Position numbers and translations under genes: made by a program. A stretch of DNA of 64,000 nt from Chalara sp. BL73 (taxonomy: Eukaryota; Ascomycota; Leotiomycetes; Helotiales). Below the pieces are notes generated by a model that made no database searches, was not told the origin of the DNA, and was given only the letters and a program-made list of their open reading frames with translations. Below, piece by piece: positions 48,615 to 60,567 of this stretch. The stretch is taken from contig CAKJVC010000088.1 in the NCBI GenBank assembly GCA_918026815.1, positions 1,302,001 to 1,366,000 on the forward strand, in the 5' to 3' direction. Position 1 is the first letter of the stretch; each line of letters starts with the position of its first letter.

Positions 48615-49381
48615 TCATGGTTCCCCAAGTAACCGTGCAGTGATATCCCCCATATACTCCTCCTCAAGCTCATAGTCCTGCCCATTATTCCGATCAATAT
48701 TCACGAAGATGAATGCATCCACCACCCGGTCAAGATCAAAACCCATACTCACGAACCGATCAATGAGATCCTTATTGTATCCTTGATATCTCGCAGCATT
48801 GTCTGCTTGAGGTTTTGGTTTCGCAGGAGTGGCTTTCTTTGGTCCCCTCTTTGTCCAGGCTGTGTGCTGCGGTGCACTTGCATGTTTGACCGCCCATTCT
48901 CTCGCTGTTGCCTCAAACAAGTCAGGGTTATTCATCAGCTGGCTTGCTACTTGTGCATCTTGTGGGTCGCTAGGCTCGGGAGAGTTGAGAAGGGATTGTA
49001 GGGAGAGGAGAGCAGATTTGATGGTTAGGACAGGGGACCATGCGGAACTAAGGGTGTCTAGGCAGATAGCTCCCTATGTATGTCAGTGGATTGTTAACAT
49101 ATAGACATCGGGGCCTATACAGTTTGACTGCTGACATTGGGGTGCCATATCTTGGTGACGAATTTCATGATTGGAGGCTTGAAAGGGTAATCGTTGGGGA
49201 GCACCACGTCAACAATGTATTCACCTCCTTCGTACGGTGTTTCTGGAGGTCCTGGGAAGGATGCCAGCAGGTGTGAGACATCCTTCTCATCTTGGAGCTC
49301 TGCATGGATCTGTGTCTCTTTATCTTGACGGATGTCTGAGAGCTCTTTGGTGATTCGCCGTATGCGGTTGTTCGCGCTCAT
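48615..49381 (-). CDS. ubc1: Ubiquitin-conjugating enzyme E2 with C-terminal UBA domain (Ubc1 type)
   Basis: Exons 49381-49121 and 49073-48615 (47-nt intron) encode 239 residues. The UBC fold is complete: RRITKELSDIRQDKETQIH, FPGPPETPYEGGEYIVDV, YPFKPPIMKFVTKIWHPN, and, across the junction, GAICLDTLSSAWSPVLTI with the active cysteine (codon 49064-49062). After the E2 core a Pro/Lys-rich linker (GPKKATPAKPKPQ) leads to a UBA-like domain (LIDRFVSMGFDLDRVVDAF, then ELEEEYMGDITARLL). This is the arrangement of yeast Ubc1 and human UBE2K, which extend ubiquitin chains, mainly K48-linked, in protein quality control and cell-cycle turnover. It shares a divergent upstream region with RPT2, another ubiquitin-proteasome gene. 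Confidence 0.96.
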
Positions 49382-50143
49382 TGTGGAGTATATAGTTTCC
49401 CTGAAGAAATGAAAATCGAGCTATGAATGTTTGTTACAGTTCGAGGAAAGGTGGCCACGAGCGGGAAAAGGACGAGTATTATATTTGGACCAGGCGAGGC
49501 AGTTTCGGAGTCACAAATAGTCTCTGCAAAAGCCAGTTGGAAATTGGTGAATCTTCTATTTGTGGCATTAGTAGGTGAGTATGAAATAACCGGAGGATGA
49601 AGCAAAAGCACCGTGGCCTCATAAATTTCGAAGGAAAAATCTCAGACGACATACAAGAGTGTGTGGTAAAAGCACTCACAACACGCCTTAGTTATAATAA
49701 CCCGAGCACAAGCCCCTCTCCCAAGTTTGGCAGAGTACCAGCTTATTAGTAGAATATAGAAGAAATAAGTTTTATAAAGACTTGCAGAAGAAAAGTCGTG
49801 GAGGATGGTCAGAAATAAGTTCAAGCAGTATCGTGAGGAGCTAGTCGGTTGGCAGAACTGTTTGGAAGAGATTCGGGGACTCGATGCTGAGGCTGCAATG
49901 ATGCTCAGGACTTGGAGGGGGATGCGTTTATGTAATCAGCTCAAGGTGGGTCTAAACGTGACCTTGCCAAGAAAGGCGCGTTGCCCTCTGTCGCCTGCTA
50001 AAAGCTTGAGCTACCAAAGTACTAACAACATCAACTCTCTAGGTCTATCAACATATTCACCCTCCTATTATCAATCACTTCGCAGATCTCATAATAGAAG
50101 CCACAGCAATCTAATAGCGGGCTTTGACTGATCTTTTGCCAAT
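49382..50143. promoter_or_regulatory. Divergent promoter region of UBC1 and RPT2
   Basis: Both genes start outward from this 762-bp stretch. A GGTGGCCAC sequence (49450-49458) is reminiscent of the yeast proteasome-gene element GGTGGCAAA but does not match it. An ORF at 49805-50131 overlaps the region just upstream of RPT2 and looks like leader sequence. Confidence 0.5.
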
Positions 50144-51705
50144 ATGGTAAGATGATAGACACCTGCAGCAATACATATCATTGCTAACCAATTCATCAGG
50201 GTCAAGGTGCATCTGGCTTGGGTGGCGCTGGCCAAAATCGTGACGACAAAGATGATAAAGACAAGAAGGTTCGGAATACACCTCTTTACTTTCCTCTCGC
50301 CCTATGCTAATAAATTTGATCAACAGAAGGAGAAGCCAAAGTACGAACCACCACCACAGCCAGCAACCCGTATTGGTCGTAAGAAGCGCAAGGCTGCTGG
50401 TCCAAATGCTTCCGCAAAACTTCCTGCCATCTATCCTACGTCCCGATGCAAGCTGAGATATCTCCGAATGCAACGAATTCACGACCATCTTCTGCTTGAA
50501 GAGGAATATGTTGAGAATCAGGAGCGTTTGAGGAAAGCAAAGGCAGTCAAGGAAGGAACCGCTGCTCCAGCTTCGGCAGGTGGTGACTCGGACGCACTGG
50601 ATAGGAATGCCGATGAGCGAGGCCGGGTCGATGATATGCGTGGTAGTCCAATGGGAGTGGGCACCTTGGAGGAGATGATTGATGATGATCATGCTATCGT
50701 ATCCAGTACAACCGGTCCTGAATACTACGTCTCCATCATGTCGTTTGTTGATAAGGATCTGTTAGAACCGGGTGCAAGCGTCCTGTTACATCACAAAACC
50801 GTCTCCATTGTTGGTGTCCTGACTGATGATGCCGATCCTTTGGTCTCGGTAATGAAGCTTGACAAGGCGCCTACAGAGTCATACGCAGATATTGGTGGGC
50901 TGGAGTCGCAGATTCAGGAGGTACGAGAGTCGGTAGAGCTACCACTTCTCCATCCTGAACTATACGAAGAAATGGGTATCAAGCCTCCGAAGGGTGTCAT
51001 TCTTTACGGTGCTCCTGGAACTGGAAAGACACTTTTGGCGAAAGCCGTCGCCAATCAGACCAGTGCAACTTTCTTGCGTATTGTCGGCAGTGAGTTGATT
51101 CAGAAGTATTTGGGTGACGGTCCCCGTCTTGTCAGACAACTTTTCCAGGTATGTGATCCTTTCTACCATTTAATTCAGATTATATCTAATTTCTATAGGT
51201 TGCCGCAGAAAATGCCCCATCCATTGTCTTTATCGACGAAATCGATGCAATTGGTACAAAGCGTTATGAATCTACATCAGGAGGAGAGCGCGAGATTCAA
51301 AGAACCATGTTGGAGCTTCTCAATCAGCTCGATGGTTTCGATGACCGTGGAGATGTCAAGGTTATCATGGCCACCAACAAGATTGATACCCTTGATCCTG
51401 CGTTGATTCGTCCGGGACGTATAGATCGAAAAATTCTGTTCGAGAATCCTGATCAACACACCAAGCGCAAGATCTTCACTCTCCATACCTCCAAGATGTC
51501 CCTCAATGAAGATGTTGATCTCGAGGAATTCATTAGTCAGAAGGATGATCTTAGTGGAGCCGATATTAAAGCTATTTGCTCCGAGGCAGGTCTCATGGCA
51601 TTGAGAGAACGCAGAATGAGAGTTCAAATGGCGGATTTCCGCGCTGCGCGAGAGCGAGTGCTGAAGACGAAGAGCGAGGGCGAGCCCGAGGGATTGTATT
51701 TGTAA
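50144..51705 (+). CDS. rpt2: 26S proteasome regulatory ATPase subunit Rpt2
   Basis: Four exons (50144-50146, 50200-50268, 50327-51148, 51199-51705) encode 466 residues. Exon 1 is only the start codon; splicing over a 53-nt intron with a perfect GCTAAC branch creates the MGQGASG N-terminus, a myristoylation signal known for Rpt2. After a coiled coil ([16 protein letters not shown]) and an OB fold comes the AAA+ domain: [20 protein letters not shown], Walker [14 protein letters not shown] (about 51008-51046), Walker [12 protein letters not shown] at the start of exon 4, and the [14 protein letters not shown] arginine-finger region. The protein ends in GLYL, the hydrophobic-Tyr-X type tail that docks into the 20S ring and opens the gate. 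Nuclear and cytosolic, in the base of the 19S particle. It is divergent from UBC1. Confidence 0.98.
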
Positions 51706-53270
51706 GATGATTATCGTGGGCAGATGAGATTGCCTACCTGTGGGCTGCGTAACGTGTATTCTAGCGAGATATAATGCATTATTGGTAAAGGAATTTTCAG
51801 TCACCTTTCGTGCTGTTGACGTGCCGCGTTTAGCAACTGGATTGGGTTACTGCAAGCGTAGCATGCTATTCTAAATCCGTAAACGCTCTGTAAGCCTTCA
51901 ATCCATCGCTGTAAGTATAGTGCTCTTTTATTCTTTAGTCGTGCCGATGCCACGCCTACTACAATTGTTGTATCTGGGAATCGCAGTAATTCCAGACTGT
52001 TTTAGCCGTCTTACTGGAAGCAACAAATAGCAGATGAAGAAGCGGAGAGAAATCAGCATCATGTTGCCTATTACATGTGATTAGCATATCTGTGTCGAAT
52101 CTCAGCCGCACTTAGCTCATGGGACCATTCTCAGTACTAAGACAACATAGCTTTCATTGATACATGTGTACTTAATATTCAATCCGACCCTTCAATTGCC
52201 GCTTGTGTTAGCACATTATCCGTTTCATAGCCTCGATATCTTGATCAATACAGCTAGCCGAACAGGTTGGGCATAATTTGTTAAAGAGACCGCCAGCAAC
52301 TACTTAGCCGGGAGTTAATGAGAAGATGAACAGGGTTGAGACGTTTCTTCTGTACGGAATGCTAGAGGGTACGAGTTAATGAGCGTATTAGGGCCGTTAA
52401 TTGGGTAGATCATGCTCAGCCTTACTTCATTGTCTTTCAGGTCACAGACAACTTCGGCCGCTTTTTTGTACAACGCCGCATACTTCTGCCTTCGGACATG
52501 AACAATAATGACCTGGACAAGACATCCAACCTCGTTTAAGTAGCTTTGAGCCCGGGTCATTATGAAGTTCAAGAAGAACTTTGCTGCTATTTTTTCAAGC
52601 GCGCAAGACTTAGTTTCCCGCCATAGGGAAGTAAAGATTTTTGACACAAGATAAGGTGGGATACCGGTATTCGAGGTGTAAGAGCCCCTAGGCTCACAAC
52701 CAAGTGAAGGGGGGAGGTCCCATTGGGTGTGTCCCGGCCTGGAAATTGACCGTAAGAGTTTTGATGGAAGTATTGCCCAGATGGAGTCCAGATCGAGGCT
52801 TGGCCGTCAAGCATGTTCAATAATCCACAAAGGTGTCTTAGCTTTTGATGAGTAATTCGCGGGTCACATCAATTATGGTGTCTCCTAGCAACAAGAGAAT
52901 AGTGAGACTAAGCTTGCGGTCGAAGTCTACCAGAAGTATTCGAATAAAAACACCTTGCAAGTGCGGACCCATCATGCTAGATTTTGGGGACTGGTAGAGT
53001 TTCAGCACAACCCTGGTCCCTTCAGTATGTCATGAGCGAACTCCATAATCGAAAGAGTACGTAGCTAACACTGAAGACAGGTAGCATTGATGGTCTTGGG
53101 CAAATCCGATACGGTGTGGTAGTTCCAAACAATCCTCAATGCACCATAGCTAGAATGCTAGGTTAGATCAGAAACTGTGAAACCACCCATCTGTGTTGCT
53201 CTCTATCCTCAAGTAGCCTATTATCCAAAAAGCTATTGACGTTCTATCCACTAATCGAAGTTTGTTAGCC
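51706..53270. other. Intergenic region, nothing recognised
   Basis: About 1.6 kb downstream of RPT2. Short minus-strand ORFs at 52315-52820 have no recognisable domain. I see no gene or repeat. Confidence 0.5.
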
Positions 53271-53279
53271 AGGGACTCA

Positions 53280-54110
53280 GCCAACAGAGGAGTGTAATTG
53301 TATGAAACTGATGGCGATCATGCCAAATACATTGCTCTGAGCCATCGTTGGGAAGACCTCAAACTAGTCAAGACAACTAAATCCAACTTGGCTTAAAGAA
53401 GGAATTTAATCCAATGGACTGAACTATCTAAAACGTTCCAAGATGCGATAATTTTAACTGCAAGATTTGGCATACAGTACCTTTAGATTGATTCGCTGTG
53501 TACTATACAGGATGGCAAGGGAGATTGGGAAGAACAGTCATCACAGATGGCTTCTATATACGAGAATGCTTCATTGCGATTGCTGCAAATAGACAAGGCG
53601 ACGGCCTACTCTCTCCGGGGGCGGGAAAATTGGTGCAAGTATGCATTGACAGCTTTGAGCACTAGAATGACTTCATCTTTGTCCGTGAAGCTATAGACCA
53701 CAGGCCATTTTACTTCGTGTCGGGCAACAACCTTATGGCAGAGCCTCGCGTGGCTATGTTGAAATCAAGGCTCTACGTTGTCCCACTGAGCTGTATTACG
53801 ATGACAGACAAGAAACCTTGGGCATAATGCAAGAAACAATCATAGGAAACCAGGATTCTGAGCCACAACCCCGGTTTACAAATAGAGTTTTCTTGGGTGC
53901 TGGAAAGAGCCCCAAGGCGAAGCTAATAGGGGAGCATTTGACGCGTATGATCGGCGATGGTGGGTATATACATACTTCTGCCAAAGATGATGTGGTGTTA
54001 TTTGTTGCTATGGGATTTCTTTTAAAGGAGATGTCAGAGGGCTCTTCCTTACCAACATTTTGGTTACTTCGAGGACTTGTGGATACCGCCTCGTGCGTTT
54101 AACCTGCGAT
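53280..54110 (+). pseudogene. HET-domain (heterokaryon incompatibility) gene relic
   Basis: From about 53310 the plus strand reads as a HET domain: DGDHAKYIALSHRWEDLKLV, then a stop (TAA 53394-53396), WTELSKTFQDAIILTARFGI, a stop where HET proteins have Trp (YL*IDSLCTIQD; TAG 53484-53486), and DWEEQSSQMASIYENASL. After that the frame shifts by one base to IAIANRQGDG-like sequence and decays. The remaining open piece to 54102 (YYDDRQETLGIMQETIIG and onward) may be the old downstream part. HET proteins trigger programmed cell death on non-self fusion; this copy is clearly inactive. Confidence 0.85.
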
Positions 54111-55941
54111 ATCAGAAAGTATTAGAATATATTGAAGGAGGTGATTAAGTCTAACCGCCGACAACAAAAGGAATAAATACCGTACTATGTAGTATTTCCA
54201 CGGCTCATTGCTTTGAACGATTCTATATTTTACAACAGAAAGGCTAGATGTCAGTCCACTACAGATTGAATGCCCCAAACTATTACAAAGTACAATATAT
54301 AAAAATGGCCCCACTACTGTAAGTACGACCTCATTCGTAGATGATTTCTGGGTGGCTTGGGCTCTGCCAGGATTGATATATTGCTACTTGTGAATAGCGT
54401 AACAAAGTGGTTTGATCTGCGGTGAGTAATTCTTTGAAAGGAGTGGAAAGATGATAGAAATTATATGGAGAAAGGTATAATTAATACTTTACATTTGACC
54501 CCTGCTTTGAACAAGCAGCCAAACTCGTATTTTTCGGCGAACGATCCACTTGGAATAGATTCACCAATCCGCCGCTGAATAGCCAAAAGGCAGGCGGCTA
54601 GCGGCTCAAACCTTTGCTGAGTTTTCCTGTGACATTGGCAAACTTATGGGGCTCTGCGTATGCTGTTTGCGATATGCTACGGATTGGTGATGCGTTGAAT
54701 GAAGATTGACTCGTGCGGTACCGAGGCATCTTCTTGTATCAGTACAGTTTTGAAAAATATATTCTAACAAACTAAGGTTATCCACACGGGACTATCCTGG
54801 CAGACAGCGTTGCAGCCATGGCCATTTTCCTCGATCGGGTGAGCAAAATTATGAATGATATAAACTACAATCCGCTGGGCTGGTATTACGGGAAGTCTGT
54901 TCGCGCCACCGATATAGTCACAAAAGGTTGAATAGCAAATTCTAGCGTTATCTGTACTAACTACACACGAAACTGCGTTCTTTGAAGGTTATGCTGGCAT
55001 TTATGAAGCCAAAGGCACGGTTTCGTTCTTTACACCTTGTTCTGCTTGCTGACAATTGGAGTCTTCCCAAAAAGCACTGGAAGAAGTTTTGAGATGAGAT
55101 TACTCATCACATTAATGTTTGGCGGAGTGGCTCCTTCACCAGCGGCATCGATAGCAGTCTTGAGACCCTTGACCCACAAGCTCCTGAGTTAAGCGAGCAT
55201 AATCCTTTCTTGATTTACTTCTCACAGTTCTACACTATTGGAACAATTCTTCTTTCAGAGGAAGCGATCCTGGATTTCCATGATATTACTAAGCTCTGAT
55301 TGGCTGCAGCAGTTGGAAGCCTGCTGTTGTGATGGTGATGCTGAACCTCCAACGATTCAGATTTTTGCCCCACGTTTTCAGCCCCCAAGCCTGTCGATAC
55401 ATCACAGCTTGCTGCTTTGCAGCGCCGATCGTACAATTACAAATACTGCCAGCTTCAAGACTTCACCATTGCTAAATCGATAAACCCACCGTTTAGCACA
55501 CGTCCGCTCAGGTTGCCGACAAATTGCGGGGTCTATTCTACATCCGGGCGAGCCGGGTATTGCAATATGATGTGACCATACAGAAACTCCATCCCAGAAA
55601 CATTTCCCCCGCTTTAATCCAATTTGAATTTTGTACTACCTTCAATAAATGCGGCTTCTCCAGCAAAGGATGAATTCATGTCGGGGAATTCTCTGTCTCA
55701 CAATGCAGGTATAGTGAGTCAACCAATCGAAACTAGATGAGTTGACCCTGCCCTGTGCGTGTCCACGGGCAAAGGGAGGCTGGCCTCAGCTTTAATATAT
55801 TTGTTGGCGAGCTCGATATGTTGGTTAGGGCCTACTGTTTCCGCTCACAACCTTCTTTCCCAAGTCTCAAACACCTAATCAATCAATCCTCTACTCAGCC
55901 TCAAAAACCTCAGAAGGAGTAAGAATTGAAGCCAAGGCACA
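54111..55941. other. Decayed intergenic region with coding-like islands
   Basis: There are no intact genes. Two islands look like former coding sequence: 54778-54930 (LADSVAAMAIFLDRVSKIMN and following residues, ending in a stop) and 55095-55300 (DEITHHINVWRSGSFTSGID and on to HNPFLIYFSQFYTIGTILLS). I do not recognise either. The last 300 bp form the promoter of the aldehyde dehydrogenase gene and include a CT-rich leader. Confidence 0.45.
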
Positions 55942-57585
55942 ATGCCAGCATTCACATCGAAGGAAGAATTTGAGGAGGGTTATTCGACTCTTTTCAAAAC
56001 TTTTAGCACTGGTCTTACAAAATCACTCGCCTGGAGGAAATGGCAGCTCAAACAGGTTTGGTGGATGATTGTGAGTAGTTTCTTACTTGAGGATTTAGCA
56101 CAATTATTCCAGAAACGAGATAAAGTATAGACTGTAATAATCTGCTAATTTCCGGAACACACATAAATCCCAAAAAACTACATACTAAGCTCTCCAACAT
56201 AGGTAGACAATGAAGCCGAGATACTTGCAGCATTAAGCAAGGATCTAAATCGACATGACTTTGAATCACATGCCTCTGATCTGTTTGCCATGAGAGGAGA
56301 CATTATAGAACATATCAAAAATCTGGAGAAATGGGCTGCAGATACGAAGCCTGATGCTGGATTTGTGCTTGGCACTTTGAGCAAAGCTCGAATTCGGAAA
56401 GAACCCTTGGGAGTCGCCTTGATAATCGGAGCATGGAACTATCCCTTTGCGCTCACTGTCTCACCAATGGTTGCAGCTATTTCTGCAGGCAACTGCGTGA
56501 TGGTGAAGCCTTCAGAACTCGCTACTGCGTCGCAAGATGTTATGGCCAAGTTGATAGGCAAATATCTGGATAAAACAGCAATTAGATGCGTGACAGGGGG
56601 CCCAGAAGAAACGTCATTTATCCTAGAGAAAAAATTCAATCACATTTTCTTCACTGGTTCAAGCTCAATTGCACGCTATATCACGGCCGCTGCCGCAAAA
56701 CATCTGACACCTACTGTTTTGGAGCTCGGTGGCCAAGGCCCAGCGATCGTCACAACCAGCGCCAACATCGACCTCGCAGCAAAACGTATCGCGCTCGGAA
56801 AAGTTCTCAACTCTGGACAAATTTGTCTCTCTATCAACCACGTATTTGTCGATCCAGCCGTACACGATCAATTCGTTGAGAAGCTCGGACACTGGCTCGA
56901 CGTCTTTCTCAAGAATCCAAATGACATCGTACGCATCATCAACGAACGGAACTTTGACCGTCTAGCTTCCATCCTCAAGAAAAGCAACGGCAAGATCGCG
57001 TACGGTGGGAAGTTAGATCGAGACTCGAAATCTATAGCTCCTACGGTCGTGACAGGCGTCGATATTTCAGATTCTCTGCTCTCTTCCGAGCTATTTGGCC
57101 CAATCCTTCCCATAATCAAAGCCACGCACGTCGAGGCTTACAAAGCAGTCTCCTCCATGGACCACCCGCTCGCCATCTACATCTTCAGCAACTCGCAACC
57201 ACAAATCGATGAGATCCTCGCCAACACGCAATCCGGCGGTGTCACCATAAACGATTTCCTAATGCACGCCGCCGTGCCCAACGCGCCTTTTGGCGGCGTT
57301 GGCGAATCAGGCTACGGCGCTTATCATGGTGAGTATGGCTTCTTGGCTTTCTCGCATCAGAGGACGGTGGTGCAGATACCAAATTGGCTGGATGTTTTAT
57401 TGGCGTTTAGGTATCCGCCATTTGATATTAAGAATTTGGCAAAAGTTCAGGTGCAGAATAAACTTGGGTTTAAGAGGGGAGAGACGATGGCAGATCAGAA
57501 GATTGGAAGCAAACGGGTTGGATGGTTTGCGTTGCTGCCTTTGAGTGTGATTATTGCGATTGTCGCGAGGCTGGCGAGGAAGTAA
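55942..57585 (+). CDS. Fatty aldehyde dehydrogenase, class 3 (ALDH3/Hfd1-like), membrane anchored
   Basis: Exons 55942-56070 and 56203-57585 (132-nt intron) encode 503 residues. The enzyme oxidises medium- and long-chain aldehydes to acids with NAD(P)+. Visible ALDH features are GVALIIGAWNYPFALTVSPM, PSELATAS, the FFTGSSSIARYI nucleotide-binding block, the general-base Glu in VLELGGQGPAIV (codon 56722-56724), the catalytic Cys in GQICLSINHV (codon 56824-56826), and SELFGPILPI. The C-terminus ends in a hydrophobic helix (WFALLPLSVIIAIVARLARK), fitting the tail anchor of fungal Hfd1/FALDH relatives on lipid-droplet, outer mitochondrial or ER membranes. The family resembles yeast Hfd1, active in sphingolipid breakdown and coenzyme Q precursor synthesis; which role applies here is not visible. 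Confidence 0.95.
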
Positions 57586-59400
57586 TAATGGCAACAATGG
57601 AGCGTTGGCTTCATTAAAGAAAAGCGTCAATATCTCTGGACATAGCTTTAAAGTTCTACACACGTGGTCTAATGATTTGGTAGCCTCTCGATTTCATGTG
57701 CCAATGTTAGACATTCTTGGTTCATCAAAATTGGATGTGTTAGTACCTATAAAAGGCTGCTTTTCAAAATTGACCGATATTCACATGGGATTCCTGGGGA
57801 AATTTTGTATTGGCGGTCGTCGCTCATGAACCGTTAGCTCTGGGCCTGCAGTGCTTCATTGATTACCTAGGCTGTTCTTTTGTTGCAGGCTGCGTGATCA
57901 GTCGAACATATTCCCCGATGCATCCGAGCGAGATTGGGTGCCAAATGGAACTGCGCTGATAACTCCCCTAAGGCCTTAGGATGATGCCAATAATATTTTC
58001 ATTGCTTATCCACATTGCCAGTCTTTAGAATTTCTGTTACTACTATTGGCCACCCCTACGCACTGCACGCCCTGATCCCACTTGACCATTGCATCTGTAT
58101 TTCAAGATAGCAAAGTATATATACTCTGGGTGAAATACACACTGGACAACTGAAATTTACCAACTCATTCCAGGTTTACAGCCAATATTGAAGACCTTGA
58201 AATGCTTGCATATTAATCAATTTGAGCTTATAGTTGAGAATCACGGGCGCCCGAAGCTGCATTGCCAATGATCTTGACATCATTAGCTTCATCTTCTAGA
58301 ATAATTAAACCAACATTCTTTGAGGTCTCTCCAGCTGCGTTCGAAGTATATCACATTCCACCGGCTATCCTCCATGATGTGCCTTTTAACATCAATTCAT
58401 GAAATTGGCATAAAATATCGACCTGACCACCGCCTGCTTCCTGCTGTCAAATTGAGCACCAAATTGACCTCAGTAAGCTTGTAGATAACATATATTGCTT
58501 CTCGTCGTATGGCGTACGTGCGTGCGTTCGTAGTTAACACCAGCATGGCAATCAAGCTAGTGCCAGGAGGGAGATGTTCCTTAGCATTGGGCTTCCAAGG
58601 AGGCTATCTCAGACCAGGGTCTCTCATCTCTCCACTCAATGAATAACTATAGTCCAATCTTCGCAGCGGCTTTGCCGAGTTTGAGCAAAAAGGCATCCCA
58701 GAGCTCATATGTCTCGAAAAGAAGGGCGTGGCAGACACTGCACATGATGTGTGGCTAGAGATTTACTCGGGTGGATCTGAAGATTCTTATTATATAGAGA
58801 TGAAATCTCAATGATATTTTTGAATTTTTACTTTGAGAATAGATGAAACCTGTTTTTGCGGGCGACAATCCAGGATTATATACAGAGGCAGGATGCTGGG
58901 CTGACAAGCCTTGCAGATATGCAGACGTCTAATTATCTTGGCTGCCACAAAATTGGTGAAGATAGCCATTTATGAGATCACCCCCTAAAGAGTGTTTTGT
59001 AATGATTTTTAAGTAATTCCTAGGCAGCGTTATGCCACTTCGTACGGCAACGAATGAGCAGTACCGAAATAGAGTATGCCTGATTGCTGGCTTTTTGGTA
59101 GAGGCCACTCGGTGTGTTTAAATCGGGAGTGGCACAGTCAGATGCCACTTCGTGCTTATATAAGCAACAGGTCATGTGATTCAACTACCCCAAATTCTTC
59201 TTAGCTCCAATTAAGTGTGGCTTAGCTAAGCCAATCTTTCCTCAGCCTTGCAAGGCGGCTGGAACAACTGTCCTCAAATTTAGTTCTTGTGTTAGTCGAT
59301 TAACAGCGAACTTCAACACAAATTAATATTCAACGTTTGCGGCAGAAACAGAGCCAATCGCAAAATATACCTCGAGACTGCAGTATTGGCAATACCCAAA
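57586..59400. other. Intergenic region, nothing recognised
   Basis: A 1.8-kb stretch between the aldehyde dehydrogenase and SEC72. The 3' flank carries a short ORF (57554-57829) that is not convincing. I see no repeat or RNA gene. Confidence 0.5.
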
Positions 59401-60000
59401 ATGGCAGATTCTGAAAGCTTCACGCTTCTCCCCATCCACCTCGATCCAACCTCAAAAGCCATCACAACCACATCCAACTCTCGAGCATTACAAGAAGAGC
59501 TCACTGCACTAAACGATCTCCACAAGGCTCTCAAAAGCATTGAAACACTCGTCCCTCCCCCTCCCGTCCCCGTCAATCAAAAACGCTCTGCACAAATCAC
59601 GAAGCTACGCGAAGCTGGAAACAATGAGTTCCGCAAAGGCAAGCACCAAGAAGCAATCAAGTACTATGGTTTAGGGTTGCAAATGGCGCTTACACGGCCA
59701 TTGTGGGAGCCCGTTGGGTTGGTTCGAGATGAGGTCGCCGGCCTGTATTCAAATAGGGCACAGGCGCATATGGCAATGTCGAATTGGGTGGATGGAGCAG
59801 TTGATGCGGAGTCGAGCGTCGAAGCCAAGAAGGCGGGCAATGCGAAGGCGTGGTGGAGGAGGGGACGGTGTCTGATGGAAATGGGGAGATTAGGGGAGGC
59901 TAAGGAATGGGTTGGACGGGGATTGGAGATGGAGGGGACAGAAGCTGATTTGGTGGGATTGCTGAAGGAGATTGAAGTCAAAGAAAAGAGAAAGGCTTGA
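59401..60000 (+). CDS. sec72: Sec72-like TPR protein of the Sec63 translocation complex
   Basis: A single exon encodes 199 residues from the ATG at 59401; an upstream in-frame TTG is not a start. The N-terminus (ESFTLLPIHLDPTSKAITTT) and the PPPPVPVNQKRSAQITKLRE linker are characteristic of fungal Sec72. Tetratricopeptide repeats follow (AGNNEFRKGKHQEAIKYYGL; LYSNRAQAHMAMSNWVDGAV; AWWRRGRCLMEMGRLGEAKE). In yeast, Sec72 is a peripheral, cytosol-facing subunit of the Sec62/63 complex at the ER and binds Hsp70 tails during post-translational import. The C-terminus is a Lys/Glu-rich helix. No intron is needed. Confidence 0.92.
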   Translation: MADSESFTLLPIHLDPTSKAITTTSNSRALQEELTALNDLHKALKSIETLVPPPPVPVNQKRSAQITKLREAGNNEFRKGKHQEAIKYYGLGLQMALTRPLWEPVGLVRDEVAGLYSNRAQAHMAMSNWVDGAVDAESSVEAKKAGNAKAWWRRGRCLMEMGRLGEAKEWVGRGLEMEGTEADLVGLLKEIEVKEKRKA

Positions 60001-60567
60001 AGGACTGTACTTTTGGGTGCATTTTGCAAGGTGTTTGGCGTTCATGGAGGGTTGTGAGCATTAATCGAGGAAGCATATTACAATGAAGCAAATATTAAGA
60101 TTTCTTTCTTCCCGCGGCAGTAAGTAACTCGCCATTTCAAAAAAATTATTCTGTACTCTACAGCAGATGATGTTGAATATTTCATCGTAGTAGTAGTTAC
60201 TTTTAAATTTGCGGGATGATCTATATCATCTAAACCTCTAGCCCCTTGAATGGGTTTGCTCCTTAGTTGTCCTTCTAAGATCATAATAGATACACTCCTA
60301 AAGTAAGACGGGGTCATTATACATTAGCGTGCTTGATAACTCAAGTAGCATTGCTTTCTTCAGTCGTCGAATGCGAACCTCTGCTATAGGTAGATTCGTT
60401 TCAGATAACTGTCTTGTAACTTCTACCTAGTATAAGAGCTCGGGATGGGTCCAATTATAGAGGATTCGCTCCAATCTAAAGGCATTAACTTCACCTATCG
60501 CAAAGCTGAACACCTCTATTTCTCCTTCTGGCATATTTGCATTCCTGATGACGTTTGAAATATCCAC
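60001..60567. other. Intergenic region
   Basis: A 570-bp AT-rich stretch with no supported feature. Confidence 0.45.

Noticed and set aside
49450..49458. GGTGGCCAC as a possible proteasome control element
   Set aside because: The known yeast element is GGTGGCAAA; one partial match in 760 bp is not evidence.
49805..50131. 108-codon ORF just upstream of RPT2
   Set aside because: No domain, and it ends just before the RPT2 start; best seen as leader or promoter sequence.
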